Position numbers and translations under genes: made by a program | Source: Spirochaetaceae bacterium | GTDB lineage: Bacteria; Spirochaetota; Spirochaetia; WRBN01 | Direction of reading: 5' to 3' | DNA length: 44,277 bases | Assembly (NCBI GenBank): GCA_020024055.1 | Contig: JAHHUI010000002.1 | Location: forward strand, 1-44,277 | Part shown: positions 1 to 8,916 of the stretch, piece by piece | How the letters are laid out: each line of letters starts with the position of its first letter | How positions within the stretch are numbered: position 1 is the stretch's first letter | The notes under the pieces: generated by a model | What the model was told of the DNA's origin: nothing | Seen by the model: only the letters and a program-made list of their open reading frames with translations | Databases searched by the model: none

Positions 1-54
1 AAATATTATGGATAAAAAACCGTCATTTTGTAAAAAAATTGTCAAGAGTCATCT

Positions 55-342
55 TTAAGAGATTGGCTCTGCCGGCACTTTAAATAATCGAATACCTTCA
101 GCAGGGAATTTATTTTTCACAGCTTGTACGGCAGTCTTGATAAGATCAACTTCACTTTCTTCGCAATAGATAATCATGACAAAGTTAATCTCTGGCCAAA
201 TGGCATCTCCTTGTTTGGGTTCATGATTCCCCTCGCCATAGGCGATGGGAATGCGTGTGAAATGATGGCAGTTAATCAGATGAATCTGATCCATAATTTC
301 GTCTTCCACGGATCTGTTGGCAATGAGCTCTAAACGTACCAT
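55..342 (-). CDS. PII-like transporter-associated protein (PG0541-type)
   Basis: A 95-residue soluble protein encoded 3 bases downstream of the RND pump gene. Its size, the alternating strand/helix pattern and its place as last gene of an RND operon match the PG0541 family of transporter-associated proteins. These are ferredoxin-like/PII-like small proteins that I recall being found beside RND pumps; their function is not established, and regulation of the pump is only a guess. The central hydrophobic strand (NFVMIIYCEE) and the C-terminal helix plus strand (VKNKF...GIRLFKV) fit a ferredoxin-like fold. The ATG start follows an AAGGCAAAAGG purine-rich stretch at about 350-360 that lies in the end of the pump gene, so translation is probably coupled. 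The call rests on context as much as on sequence. Confidence 0.7.
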   Translation of the reverse strand: MVRLELIANRSVEDEIMDQIHLINCHHFTRIPIAYGEGNHEPKQGDAIWPEINFVMIIYCEESEVDLIKTAVQAVKNKFPAEGIRLFKVPAEPIS

Positions 343-345
343 AGT

Positions 346-3300
346 CTATCCTTTTGCCTTGGCCAGGTCTGCTTCCAGCTGGGCGCGCTTGGCTTCTGCC
401 ATAGCAATTTTCTTAATTTCATTTTTCTTGTTAAAAATATAATACAGCACCGGGGTGAACAATAATGTGAGGATAGAGGCAGAAACCATGCCCGCAAATA
501 CTGTCTGCCCGATGGGCTGTGTCATGGTGGTGCCGTCTCCGCTGGAGATTGCCATAGGAATCATACCCAAGATCGTGGTCAATGTAGTCATCAAAATCGG
601 GCGCAGGCGATGTCGCCCTGCCAAAATCACCGCATCTTGCAGCACCATGCCGCGCTTGCGCAACAGATTGGTATAGTCCACCAAAACAATACCGTGATTT
701 ACTACAATTCCCGCCAAGACAATAAAGCCAATCATTGAATAGGCAGACATGGGTGTGCCCAGGAATAAATATAAAAGAGAGGGGCCAATGGGCGTGGTGA
801 GAATACTTGTGATGATAATGAACGGGTCTTTCAGGTTTTCAAACTGCGAGGCCATGACGGCATAGACCAGGAATACCGCCAGGAAAAAGACCATCAGGAT
901 TTTGGGAATCAGCTCGGCTAAATCTTCGGCATCACCGCCCATATTGATAGATACGCCTTCGGGCAGAACAATATTCGCGTCAATCGCCGCGAAGGCCTGC
1001 TGATTTGCTACAGAGGCGGCAATCGGCCTGCCATTGAGCCCTGTGGCGGCATAGGCGGTCACTTCATTTTCTCTTCGTTGATTTTCGCGATGAATTTGCG
1101 GCTGACTTTCCCCTTTTTCCAGGTGCGCGATATTGGCTAAAGAGATTAACATATTCTGCGAATTCATGAGGAAGACTTTATCTAAATCCAGTCTAGAATC
1201 ACGGTCTTGCTCGCGCAGCACGGTCCAGATATCAATATCATCGCCTTTATATTCAAATGTTCCGGATTTCCCGCCTTCAATATTATTGCGGATCTCTGTG
1301 GCGATATTGCGGAAAGACAGGCCGTATTCCGAGGCTTTATTTCTGTCCACCACCACTCTGATTTCCGGTAGGCTGGCGTCCAGATTTGTTTGAACTTCTT
1401 TTAGAGTGGGAATAGTTTTCATTAAATTCAGGATTTGATCAGTTGTTTTTGTCAGAGCTTCTTCGTCATTAGAGGCAATTTTCAAGGTCACTTCAGGGCC
1501 GCCTGTCCCCCCTGGGCCGCCACCAGAAAAATTAAATTCCAAGCCGGGAATTTTTCCCAGAACGGAACGAATCAAATCTTTCAGCTGCGTTGAACTGAGC
1601 GTGCGGTCTTTGTATTCTGTCGGGGCAATAATATACAGCATACCCTCGGCTTCATTTTCCTGAGACATCCGCGCGCTGCCTGCGGTGACCATGGTATAGC
1701 GTATTCCGTCTCCGCCGCGCATTTTAATCTCATTGGCGGCTAAGTTCATTGTATTGGTATTGACTTCCAGACGGGTGCCGGGCGGAAATTTATAATTCAC
1801 CATCACCGTGGGGTCATTTCCGGCAGGCATCAGCTCAAAGCCCACAGCCTTGGCCAAGATCCATAAGCTGACAAAAAGAGAAATGGCTACACTCCAAACA
1901 ATGGGTCTTTTGTGCTGCAGGGCCCAGGCAATCCCTGAGGCGTATTTTGAGTCTAAAAAGTCTAGCCACACCACCACCTTGGAATCCACTTTTTTCATAA
2001 ATCCTTTCAGCGGACGTTGAGTCGTTGTGGAAATAGGCATCAAAACCCCTGCCAAAACAGGCACCGTGACAATGGCAAAGAAAAGCGATGTGGCCAAAGA
2101 AATAACAATCGTGAAAGACATATCATTAAACAACGCACCCACAATGCCCAGCTCTTTATTAAAGAGAACAATGGGCAAAAATACACAAATCGTTGTCAAT
2201 GAGCCGGACATAATCGCGCCCACCATTTCTTCACAGCCCAAAATGGCTGCCGAACGTGCCATCACGCCTTTTTCGCGATAGCGCGTGGTATTTTCCAAAA
2301 GAACAATACTGCTGTCGACAATCATGCCCACGCCCAGGTTCAGCCCCGCCAATGAGAGCACATTCAGACTGAGGCCAAAAAAGTACATACACATGACCGT
2401 GGTCATAATGGATAATGGCATGGTAATGGCCACAATCATTGCGCTTTTCACATTGCGCAGAAAAAATATCAATGTCATCACGGTGAGAAATGCACCGGTG
2501 AAAATAGAATCCATCACTTGTTTCAGCGAATTGCGAATATCATCAGCGGTGTCAAAAAGCTTCTCAAATTTCAGTCCCTTGGGAATCTGGCGATACAGGC
2601 GCTTTATTTGTTTTTCCACGCCCTCAGATACTTTCACCGTATTCGCATCAGATTGTTTCATAATACGGATACTCAGACCTTTTTCGCCATTGATGTAGGT
2701 GGTGACAGTGGGGTCGGCATAGCCAATGAATACATTGCCCAAATCGCGCAGGCGCACTGAAATGGGCACTTCATTGCCTTCCAGGGTTAATGTGGTGATG
2801 ACTAAGTTTTGAATCTGTTCAATTGTTTTAAATTTGCCGTCTACACGCAAAGACAGACGACGTACACCCTCGTCAATATTTCCGCCCGCCAGCTGATAAT
2901 TCGCATTAATCAAGGCCTGTTTCACGGCGCCGATGGAGATCTTATAGGCTTCCAGTCTGTTTTGAATCAGCTCCACACGCACCTGTCTGTCGCGCCCGCC
3001 GCTCAGGTCTGCCTGGCTGACGCCCAAAACCTGTTCCAGATAGGGAACAACATCTTTGTCTGCAATGGCATACAATTCGTCCGCATCCAGGCCGTTTCCC
3101 GAAAAAGACCAGCCCGAAACGGGAATAGCTGAATTGAGGTCTAATTTAAAAATTGTTGGTGCATTTGCATCATCGGGCAGCAGGCCGCGCACGCGGTCTA
3201 TCTGGTCGCGCACGTCATTGGTGGCCGATTCTAGATCTATGTTCCAGTCAAACTGAAGCATGATCTGGCTGGCCCCTTCCTGGCTGGTGGAAGACATGGT

Positions 3301-3534
3301 TTTCAGGCCTTGAACATTCACCAATGAAGGCTCAAGAATCTTGGTCACGCTGGATTCAATTTCCAGCGGACTGGCGCCTTCATATGTCGTGATGACACTG
3401 ATAAAAGGAAATTCAATATCCGGTGTTAAATTCTGGCTGATTAAAGGAATAACCATAAATGCAATGAGCATCAAGGTGACACAAATAATCACCACAGTGA
3501 TAGGTTTTTGTACAACCGAGCGAACCATACTCAT
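346..3534 (-). CDS. RND-family efflux pump inner-membrane subunit (AcrB/HAE1-like)
   Basis: A 1062-residue inner-membrane proton-driven exporter, normal length for the AcrB/CzcA superfamily. It has a first membrane helix at about residues 12-33, a large periplasmic loop with the G-x-x-x-I-E-S-S-V region, a helix cluster at about 340-500, a second periplasmic loop, and a final cluster ending near residue 1045. The proton-relay helix reads GVGMIVDSSIVLLEN: Asp407 is kept, but the second Asp of AcrB is Ser408, as in several non-AcrB clades. The C-terminal half has the matching VVNHGIVLVDYTN helix. The start codon overlaps the stop of the fusion-protein gene (ATGA), so the two are translationally coupled. 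Substrate cannot be told from sequence; a drug, lipid or metabolite exporter are all possible. Confidence 0.93.
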   Translation of the reverse strand: MSMVRSVVQKPITVVIICVTLMLIAFMVIPLISQNLTPDIEFPFISVITTYEGASPLEIESSVTKILEPSLVNVQGLKTMSSTSQEGASQIMLQFDWNIDLESATNDVRDQIDRVRGLLPDDANAPTIFKLDLNSAIPVSGWSFSGNGLDADELYAIADKDVVPYLEQVLGVSQADLSGGRDRQVRVELIQNRLEAYKISIGAVKQALINANYQLAGGNIDEGVRRLSLRVDGKFKTIEQIQNLVITTLTLEGNEVPISVRLRDLGNVFIGYADPTVTTYINGEKGLSIRIMKQSDANTVKVSEGVEKQIKRLYRQIPKGLKFEKLFDTADDIRNSLKQVMDSIFTGAFLTVMTLIFFLRNVKSAMIVAITMPLSIMTTVMCMYFFGLSLNVLSLAGLNLGVGMIVDSSIVLLENTTRYREKGVMARSAAILGCEEMVGAIMSGSLTTICVFLPIVLFNKELGIVGALFNDMSFTIVISLATSLFFAIVTVPVLAGVLMPISTTTQRPLKGFMKKVDSKVVVWLDFLDSKYASGIAWALQHKRPIVWSVAISLFVSLWILAKAVGFELMPAGNDPTVMVNYKFPPGTRLEVNTNTMNLAANEIKMRGGDGIRYTMVTAGSARMSQENEAEGMLYIIAPTEYKDRTLSSTQLKDLIRSVLGKIPGLEFNFSGGGPGGTGGPEVTLKIASNDEEALTKTTDQILNLMKTIPTLKEVQTNLDASLPEIRVVVDRNKASEYGLSFRNIATEIRNNIEGGKSGTFEYKGDDIDIWTVLREQDRDSRLDLDKVFLMNSQNMLISLANIAHLEKGESQPQIHRENQRRENEVTAYAATGLNGRPIAASVANQQAFAAIDANIVLPEGVSINMGGDAEDLAELIPKILMVFFLAVFLVYAVMASQFENLKDPFIIITSILTTPIGPSLLYLFLGTPMSAYSMIGFIVLAGIVVNHGIVLVDYTNLLRKRGMVLQDAVILAGRHRLRPILMTTLTTILGMIPMAISSGDGTTMTQPIGQTVFAGMVSASILTLLFTPVLYYIFNKKNEIKKIAMAEAKRAQLEADLAKAKG

Positions 3535-5447
3535 AGGCTATTCCTGCCCCTGCCGTGTGCCGTCTTCTTCAATATCAGGCTGTTCCTGTGCAGATTTTTA
3601 TCTTGTTTTGCTTTTTTGTCTTTACTGTCTGCCGGCTCTTGTTTTTCTTCGTTTTCGGTCGGTGTTTTGCTCTCTTCCCGGCTGGAAACAGGCTCAGTCT
3701 CTTCTGCCGCTGCCTTCACCGGTGCGGTGTTTTCTGTGGCCGGTATATTTTCAGGGGTCGCTGCTTCAGGCGCAACAGCATCCGCCGCAGACGCGCTGGC
3801 CGATGGAGCATTCTGTGGCTGAGTATTTTCTGTTTTCTGTTCTTCCCAGTTTTGGCTTTCTGTGGGTAATGCCTGTAAAGTTAATCCGTCTTTGGGATTT
3901 TCTTCTATAATAATTTCCGTGGCTTCGCCTAAATCAGGATTTGTAATTGCTTTTTTCTCTGCGGGAGACAGCCCCCCTCTTTTTTGCAGGTCTAGAATAA
4001 TAGCCTTTATTTTGGCGCGTATATTCACCAGCCAAGTTTTAATGGGCTGTTTTTTCCGGGGTTGCACATTTGCCTGTGAGGCACTCTTGCCTGTCTCTTG
4101 AATATCTTCTTCATCCGGTGTGTCGGCGCTGTGGATTTCTTCTGCCCCCGGGCCTGGTGCATCATCTGGGGCAATGGCCGCCGATACCGAAGAGGGCATA
4201 TCAATCATGATGTCCCCAGCAGGCTCCTTTGCCTGTGTTTCCTCTAAGCCCTCTGCACTTGGCTCGCCCATAGGCTCTTCCTCTGCTGAGGGAATAGTGA
4301 GAATGCGCGCCAGGCTATTTTCACTGAGCAGATCCTGCCCCGAATATACAACACGATCGCCGGGTTTCAGGCCTTTTGTGATGATCAGCTCGTTACCAGT
4401 CTGAATGCCTGTCTCCACGGCCACCATATGCGCTTTTCCGCTGTAATAACCGCTATCAATCTGACTAAGATCATCAGTTTTTTGTTTTCTTTTCAATTTG
4501 CGTATTTGGCCCTTGCTGGATGTAGAACCTTGTTCATTGTCAATGACATAGACATATTTTTTGCCCGATCGCGTGATGATGGATTCCGCAGGCACAGTCA
4601 GCACATTGTCAATCGTGCGCGCATTAATCAGCAGCTCTGAAAACATGCCAGAGAGCAATTTCCCCTGGCCTTCTGTCACGCGCAGCTTCACCAGCAATGT
4701 GCGTGTTTTCGGGTCTAAAGTCGGGGCTAATTCGTATATCTGGGCTTTGAATACATCATTGGGAAAGGCCACAGTGGTCACCGTGGCGTCTTTGCCAATG
4801 TGAATCATTTCCACAAAACGCTCAGGAACATAAGTCTCGATTTTCAGCTGGCTTAAATCGCCCAGCTGGCCCACAGAGGTGGTGGTGGTCACGGTGTTTC
4901 CCAATTCGATAGGCAAAGAGCTGATCGTGCCGTCCAGAGGCGCAGGCACGGGGCTTAAATTGTAAATGGTTCCCGGACGGCTGGGGTCAATATAGGCCAC
5001 AGTCTGCCCGCGCACCACGGTATCGCCCACCTGCACCGCATAGCGCACCAGCTTGCCGCCAATATCAGGCATGATATTGACAGAATTTTCTGCCATCACA
5101 TTGCCGTTGATCTTAAATTGCTCTGTCACGCTTGTCAGTTTTGTGGTGTATGTATAAACAGGAATAATGCGCTCTTTCGCTGCTTCTTTTTTCGAAAGCG
5201 CACTGCGAATGGTTCCACGCACAATGCTGAATGCAAAGTAAGAAATAACAACCACAATAAGAATGAAATAAATTCTTACACGTTTTTTGTTTTTTTCGCT
5301 TTGGGCACTATAGGCATCAATTTGCGCTTTTTTTTCTTTCACCCAATTAATACTGTCATTCACCTTGCCCATCACGAATGACTTTGTATATTCAAAAAGT
5401 TGCTTAAAAATGCTTATGCCTTTCTCAATGATTTTTTTAATGTCCAC
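3531..5447 (-). CDS. RND membrane-fusion (periplasmic adaptor) protein with long C-terminal extension
   Basis: A 638-residue adaptor linking the RND pump to the outer-membrane channel. Residues 1-56 are a charged cytoplasmic leader, followed by one membrane helix at about 57-77. Then comes the HlyD/AcrA-like core: a split lipoyl domain (VMAENSVNIMPDIGGKL...VQVGDTVVRGQ and AP-LDGTISSLPIELGNTV), a beta-barrel (LKIETYVPERFVEM) and a membrane-proximal domain ending in GLKPGDRVVYSGQDLL at about 385. Residues after about 395 form an unusual extension of about 240 residues, rich in Pro, Ala, Glu and Ser/Thr, with a basic tail. Usual family length is 350-450. The start is GTG, directly after the TAA of the preceding gene, with GGAG 7 bases upstream. 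The extension is in frame and ends exactly at the ATGA overlap, so it is unlikely to be a frameshift. Confidence 0.88.
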   Translation of the reverse strand: MDIKKIIEKGISIFKQLFEYTKSFVMGKVNDSINWVKEKKAQIDAYSAQSEKNKKRVRIYFILIVVVISYFAFSIVRGTIRSALSKKEAAKERIIPVYTYTTKLTSVTEQFKINGNVMAENSVNIMPDIGGKLVRYAVQVGDTVVRGQTVAYIDPSRPGTIYNLSPVPAPLDGTISSLPIELGNTVTTTTSVGQLGDLSQLKIETYVPERFVEMIHIGKDATVTTVAFPNDVFKAQIYELAPTLDPKTRTLLVKLRVTEGQGKLLSGMFSELLINARTIDNVLTVPAESIITRSGKKYVYVIDNEQGSTSSKGQIRKLKRKQKTDDLSQIDSGYYSGKAHMVAVETGIQTGNELIITKGLKPGDRVVYSGQDLLSENSLARILTIPSAEEEPMGEPSAEGLEETQAKEPAGDIMIDMPSSVSAAIAPDDAPGPGAEEIHSADTPDEEDIQETGKSASQANVQPRKKQPIKTWLVNIRAKIKAIILDLQKRGGLSPAEKKAITNPDLGEATEIIIEENPKDGLTLQALPTESQNWEEQKTENTQPQNAPSASASAADAVAPEAATPENIPATENTAPVKAAAEETEPVSSREESKTPTENEEKQEPADSKDKKAKQDKNLHRNSLILKKTAHGRGRNSL

Positions 5448-6869
5448 TTATTTGCTCCCGGGCGTGATAGCCGCAACTTCCAAAATTTCGGTCACATCTA
5501 AATTTGTTAAATATGAAAGGTCCAGCATGGCCGAGTAATAGTCCTGCTGAGCTTTTAAATAATTTGATAAAGCCGTGCTGCGGCTTTGTGTTGCCTGCTG
5601 CACTTCCACAAAATCTTTCACGCCGCGCTGATATCCGGTGATGGACAAAGACAGATTTTCCTCGCTGAGCGTATAAGCCAGGCGCAAAGAACGAATATTG
5701 TTTTGTGTATTGTTCACGCTGTTCACCGCATTCGTAATGTCAATATGCGCCTGCACGCGGTTTTTGGTCGCTTCTTCTTTGCTTAATGTTAAACTATCTC
5801 TCAGTTGCCATAAAGACAAGCCATTTTTGCTCCAAGGAAAAAGAGAATCGAATTGAATCTTCACACCAATGGTGGCAGAAAGGCCATCGCCCCGGTCAGT
5901 GGTATTGGGAATCAAGGTGGAATATGAATTGCCAATATTGTATCCCAGCTGGGCAAAAGGGCTGACAATGTTCAGATGCTGATAGTATGTCTGCCAGCGA
6001 TTGCTCCACACAGTCGCCTGGGCCAGGCGCACATCAGGGCTCGAGTCCACATAATTTTTCACCAGATATGCCCCGTCCAGGGGTCTTGGGTCAATGGTGA
6101 TTTCGCCAATAAGGTTCACCGGCTGTTCCAGCGGCACGCCCACCACCAGCTTGAAGGCCAGCATGTCTTTTTCATAGGTTGTTTTTTGCGTCTGCAGCTG
6201 ATTGCGCTGATTTTCCAGCTCAACCTGAGTAGAAATCATGTCTCCGCGTTCAATCAGGCCGCTGTTGTATCGGCTGACAGCCTGCCCATAGTTCACTTGG
6301 GCCAGGCGCACCGTGGATTCTTGCAATTCCAAGAGCTTCTTGCTGAGAATCAGCGAATGAAATGTCTTTTTTGATGTATCAAGAATCTTCTTACGCGCAG
6401 ATTCAAAAGTAATTTTTCCCACATTATAATCAGCCGTGGTTTTCATAATGCTGAAAACTACCCATGCTGTTAAGTTAATCTGTGCCGCCAAAGCAAGCGA
6501 AGTTTTAGAGCCGCTGCTTTGATTTCCCGAATTCACCAGCGCATTGTTCATGTTGTATTGAATCTGGCCCGTGCCGGTGATCGTGGGAAAAAAGTCATTC
6601 CACACGCCCTGCAGGTTTCTGGCACTTTGGCTGTAATTAATTTTGGCTTTTTTATAGTCAAAATTGTTGGTTAATACCAGCATTTCCAGCGTGCCCTCGT
6701 CAATTACAAGTACATCGCTGGTCGAGGTGGGGGCATTGGGCCTCTGGGGCGGCAGCTCCTTGGCTTTTTCTGCAGCTTCTTGAGCCATTAAATTATATGC
6801 AAAAAAGAGATACAAAAAAAATAAAGCAACGATTTTTTGTGCTGTCAAAGAATAAAGATACTTGAACAC
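5448..6869 (-). CDS. TolC-family outer-membrane efflux protein
   Basis: A 473-residue outer-membrane channel of the TolC/OEP family, forming the exit duct of the tripartite pump. A signal peptide is clear (hydrophobic residues 12-26, then LMAQEA). The mature part shows the duplicated OEP pattern of long helices with Asn/Gln/Ser repeats (QLQTQKTTYEKDM; LAYTLSEENLSLSITGYQRG; VEVQQATQSRSTALSNYLKAQQDYYSAMLDL) separated by beta-strand segments. The VEVQQA...L..Y..AQ.DY motif near the C-terminus is typical. The start codon is GTG (6867-6869), preceded by GAGG about 9 bases upstream. It is the first gene of the operon; the adaptor begins immediately after its stop. The 121 bases between this gene and recA hold no convincing promoter, so read-through from recA or an unusual promoter is possible. 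Confidence 0.9.
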   Translation of the reverse strand: MFKYLYSLTAQKIVALFFLYLFFAYNLMAQEAAEKAKELPPQRPNAPTSTSDVLVIDEGTLEMLVLTNNFDYKKAKINYSQSARNLQGVWNDFFPTITGTGQIQYNMNNALVNSGNQSSGSKTSLALAAQINLTAWVVFSIMKTTADYNVGKITFESARKKILDTSKKTFHSLILSKKLLELQESTVRLAQVNYGQAVSRYNSGLIERGDMISTQVELENQRNQLQTQKTTYEKDMLAFKLVVGVPLEQPVNLIGEITIDPRPLDGAYLVKNYVDSSPDVRLAQATVWSNRWQTYYQHLNIVSPFAQLGYNIGNSYSTLIPNTTDRGDGLSATIGVKIQFDSLFPWSKNGLSLWQLRDSLTLSKEEATKNRVQAHIDITNAVNSVNNTQNNIRSLRLAYTLSEENLSLSITGYQRGVKDFVEVQQATQSRSTALSNYLKAQQDYYSAMLDLSYLTNLDVTEILEVAAITPGSK

Positions 6870-6990
6870 AGCTTACTACCTCAATTTTCTAATGTGATAT
6901 CTAAAAGCACGCCTGATATTTCGGTAGAAACATTCTCTTTCAGTAGTATTTTCCAGCAAAAGTCGTAATTAAAGAACGGGCACTACTGTG

Positions 6991-8088
6991 TTAATGTTTC
7001 TGCGGTGGCACCGATTCAACAGGCGCAGCCTCCTGTTGAATCGGTGCTTTCTGCTCGAACATAATCATTCTCAGTTGATGCATCAAAGCCTGGTATACCT
7101 CTAGGTTATCATCTAAGTATTTTTTGGCCGCGTCACGGCCCTGGCCCATTTTGTCATCAGCATAGCTGAACCAGCTGCCCGACTTTTGTATTAAATTATG
7201 CTTCACGGCAGCATCCAGCAGGCTGGCCGTGGCGCTGATGCCCTTGCCGTAGACCACTTCCATCTCAACTCTCTTAAACGGCGGAGCCACTTTATTTTTT
7301 GCAATTTTTACAATCACTTTATTTCCCGTGATGTCATCAGGCGATCGCATAATGGCTTCGCCTTTGCGCACTTCCAGGCGCTGGCTGGCATAAAATTTCA
7401 GTGCATTGCCGCCTGTGGTGGTTTCGGGATTGCCATAAGTAATGCCGATTTTCATGCGTGTCTGATTGATAAAAATCAGGCAGCATCCCGATTTTGATAT
7501 GACAGAGGTCAGTTTGCGCAAAGCCTGGCTCATCAGGCGCGCCTGAAGCCCCACATGGCTGTCGCCCATTTCGCCTTCAATCTCTGCTTCGGGGGTCAGG
7601 GCAGCCACGCTGTCCACCACAATAATATCCACCGCGCCGCTGCGCACCAAATGCTCGACAATTTCCAATGCCTGCTCGCCTGAATCTGGCTGGCTGAGCC
7701 ATAAATTGTCTACATCCACACCCAGATTGCGCGCATAGACAGGGTCCAGCGCATGTTCGGCGTCTACAAAGGCCGCCAGACCGCCGGCTTTTTGCGCCTC
7801 GGCCACAGCATGCAGCGCCAGTGTTGTTTTGCCAGAGCTCTCCGGCCCGTAAATCTCGATAATGCGCCCGCGCGGATAGCCGCCAACACCCAGAGCTTCG
7901 TCTAAAAGAATAGAGCCGCTGGGAATAGCCGTGATCGATGTATCGGCCGATTCATCACCCATGCGGATCAATGACCCTTTTCCAAATTGCCTCTCAATTT
8001 GGCTGCGGGCAATCTCAAAAGCTTCTTTCTTTTTTTCTTCCACAGAAGAAGCTGTCGATGTTGTTTTGCCCTCTAATTTCTTTGCCAT
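6991..8088 (-). CDS. recA: RecA recombinase
   Basis: A 365-residue DNA-dependent ATPase that forms the strand-exchange filament in homologous recombination and activates LexA-type repressors. Walker A is GPESSGKT at residues 81-88; Walker B is the VDIIVVDSVAAL segment. The L1/L2 DNA-binding loops (EGEMGDSHVGLQARLMSQ and the GNPETTTGGNALKFY region) are intact. The N-terminal polymerisation helix (KKKEAFEIARSQIERQFGKGSLIRMG) is canonical. The C-terminal tail is less acidic than in E. coli and encodes a perfect inverted repeat at DNA level (separate entry). ATG start with GGGAAAAGGAAA just upstream. Divergent to the transporter gene at 8205. I found no recognisable LexA box in the 116-base divergent spacer. 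Confidence 0.98.
   Translation of the reverse strand: MAKKLEGKTTSTASSVEEKKKEAFEIARSQIERQFGKGSLIRMGDESADTSITAIPSGSILLDEALGVGGYPRGRIIEIYGPESSGKTTLALHAVAEAQKAGGLAAFVDAEHALDPVYARNLGVDVDNLWLSQPDSGEQALEIVEHLVRSGAVDIIVVDSVAALTPEAEIEGEMGDSHVGLQARLMSQALRKLTSVISKSGCCLIFINQTRMKIGITYGNPETTTGGNALKFYASQRLEVRKGEAIMRSPDDITGNKVIVKIAKNKVAPPFKRVEMEVVYGKGISATASLLDAAVKHNLIQKSGSWFSYADDKMGQGRDAAKKYLDDNLEVYQALMHQLRMIMFEQKAPIQQEAAPVESVPPQKH
7008..7047. repeat. Perfect 16-bp inverted repeat inside the 3' end of recA
   Basis: Left arm 7008-7023 (GCACCGATTCAACAGG) and right arm 7032-7047 are exact reverse complements, separated by 8 bases. On the recA strand it encodes the tail Ala-Pro-Ile-Gln-Gln ... Val-Glu-Ser-Val-Pro, starting 40 bases before the stop codon end. 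No U-run follows on the recA strand, so it is not a classic terminator in that direction; on the plus strand only TTT follows. Confidence 0.85.
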
Positions 8089-8113
8089 TTTCCTTTTCCC
8101 TCTAAAATCGCAG

Positions 8114-8140
8114 ACTATAGAAAACTTTAAAATTAGTCAA
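8114..8140 (-). promoter_or_regulatory. Candidate recA promoter
   Basis: On the minus strand TTGACT (8135-8140) and TATAGT (8114-8119) are separated by 15 bases. The -10 lies about 25 bases upstream of the recA start codon. The spacer is shorter than the ideal 17, so strength is uncertain. Confidence 0.4.
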
Positions 8141-8153
8141 TATTTGTTATCAG

Positions 8154-8195
8154 CTCTTTTTGATGCCTTGTATAAAAAGAGTTTTTCGTTATAGT
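8154..8195 (+). promoter_or_regulatory. Candidate promoter with overlapping inverted repeat, upstream of the VUT transporter
   Basis: TTGTAT (8168-8173), a 16-base spacer and TATAGT (8190-8195) resemble a sigma-70 promoter. An 8-bp inverted repeat (CTCTTTTT at 8154-8161, AAAAAGAG at 8174-8181), followed by TTTTT, overlaps the -35 region. It could be an operator, or a weak terminator/attenuator for a longer leader transcript. If the promoter is right, transcription would start about 3 bases before the chosen ATG. Confidence 0.35.
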
Positions 8196-8204
8196 ATCAG
8201 GGGT

Positions 8205-8855
8205 ATGTATGCTTCTGTTGATTCTTGCGAATCAGACATTTTTTCTGTGCCTGTTATTTTGGCTCTTTGCTATCTTTTCTGCGCAATGCTTTCTAATATT
8301 TTGTCTGTGAAGCTGATTCGTGTGCCGATTTTGAACTGGGCCGTGGATGCGGGAACAATTCTCTATCCGCTGTCATTTGTGGTGCGCGATATGCTGCATA
8401 AAAATGCCGGGCGCAGACTGGCAAAAAATGTCATTATCGGCAGCGGGGTTTTGACGGCATTGATGGCGGTTTTTATTAAAATTGCGATTATTCTGCCTCC
8501 TGATCCCGACTGGCCTTTTCAGCAGGCTTTTCACGATACCCTTTCTTCCACATGGCGCCTGGTCGCCGCGGGTATCAGCGTGCAGGTGATAGGCAGCCTG
8601 ATCAACACGGCCATATTCAGCTATGGCCTGCGCCGATGGCCTGATAAAGATATTGCCGTCAGCTTCATCAGCAATGGCATTGCTTTGTTTTTGGATACAG
8701 TTTTCTTTTGTGTTTTTGCTTTTTCTTTCACTTATGGATGGGATATTGTGGCTCAGATTATCGCGGTGAATCTGATTTTTAAAATTTTCACGGCTTTAAT
8801 TTTTTCTCCGTTCATACGTCTGATAAAAAGGAAAGTAGATCTGGGGCAGATATAA
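8205..8855 (+). CDS. VUT-family integral membrane transporter (YhhQ/queuosine-precursor type)
   Basis: A membrane protein of about 216 residues with about six hydrophobic helices. The segment SNILSVKLIRV...DAGTILYPLSFVVRDML is the characteristic N-terminal pattern of the VUT/YhhQ (COG1738-like) family, several members of which import queuosine precursors. The second half has the expected amphipathic loops (RRWPDKDIAVSFISNGIALFLDTVFF) and a basic C-terminus. The reading frame is open from 8160 (TTG) and has an ATG at 8163, but the ATG at 8205 is preferred: the longer form would start inside the apparent promoter and lacks a ribosome-binding site. GGGG lies immediately before 8205, too close for a normal Shine-Dalgarno site. 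Substrate is family-level inference only; no queuosine genes are nearby. Confidence 0.72.
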   Translation: MYASVDSCESDIFSVPVILALCYLFCAMLSNILSVKLIRVPILNWAVDAGTILYPLSFVVRDMLHKNAGRRLAKNVIIGSGVLTALMAVFIKIAIILPPDPDWPFQQAFHDTLSSTWRLVAAGISVQVIGSLINTAIFSYGLRRWPDKDIAVSFISNGIALFLDTVFFCVFAFSFTYGWDIVAQIIAVNLIFKIFTALIFSPFIRLIKRKVDLGQI

Positions 8856-8916
8856 AAAATTAGGATGTATCATTTTTGTCCTCTGTTGTGTCGATTCTGG
8901 AGAAGGATATTTGTCT

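Noticed and set aside
40..45. Consensus TTGACA on the minus strand after the PG0541-like gene
   Set aside because: No -10 at 16-18 bases; a promoter for a gene left of the window cannot be supported.
3341..3910. 189-codon plus-strand ORF opposite the efflux genes, and many other antisense ORFs, including 200-300 codon ones in the giant gene
   Set aside because: They mirror high-information genes on the opposite strand, lack ribosome sites, and arise from codon bias (Gln/Glu-rich coiled coil gives open antisense Leu/Phe/Ile-rich frames).
8089..8204. LexA/SOS box or preQ1 riboswitch in the recA/transporter divergent spacer
   Set aside because: No palindrome matching known LexA boxes on either strand, and the CUA/CCC core of preQ1-I is absent.
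8209..8310. Small hydrophobic ORF starting at the ATG at 8209, with AGGGG at good spacing
   Set aside because: It runs only about 33 codons in a different frame over the start of the transporter; could be a leader peptide, but no further support.
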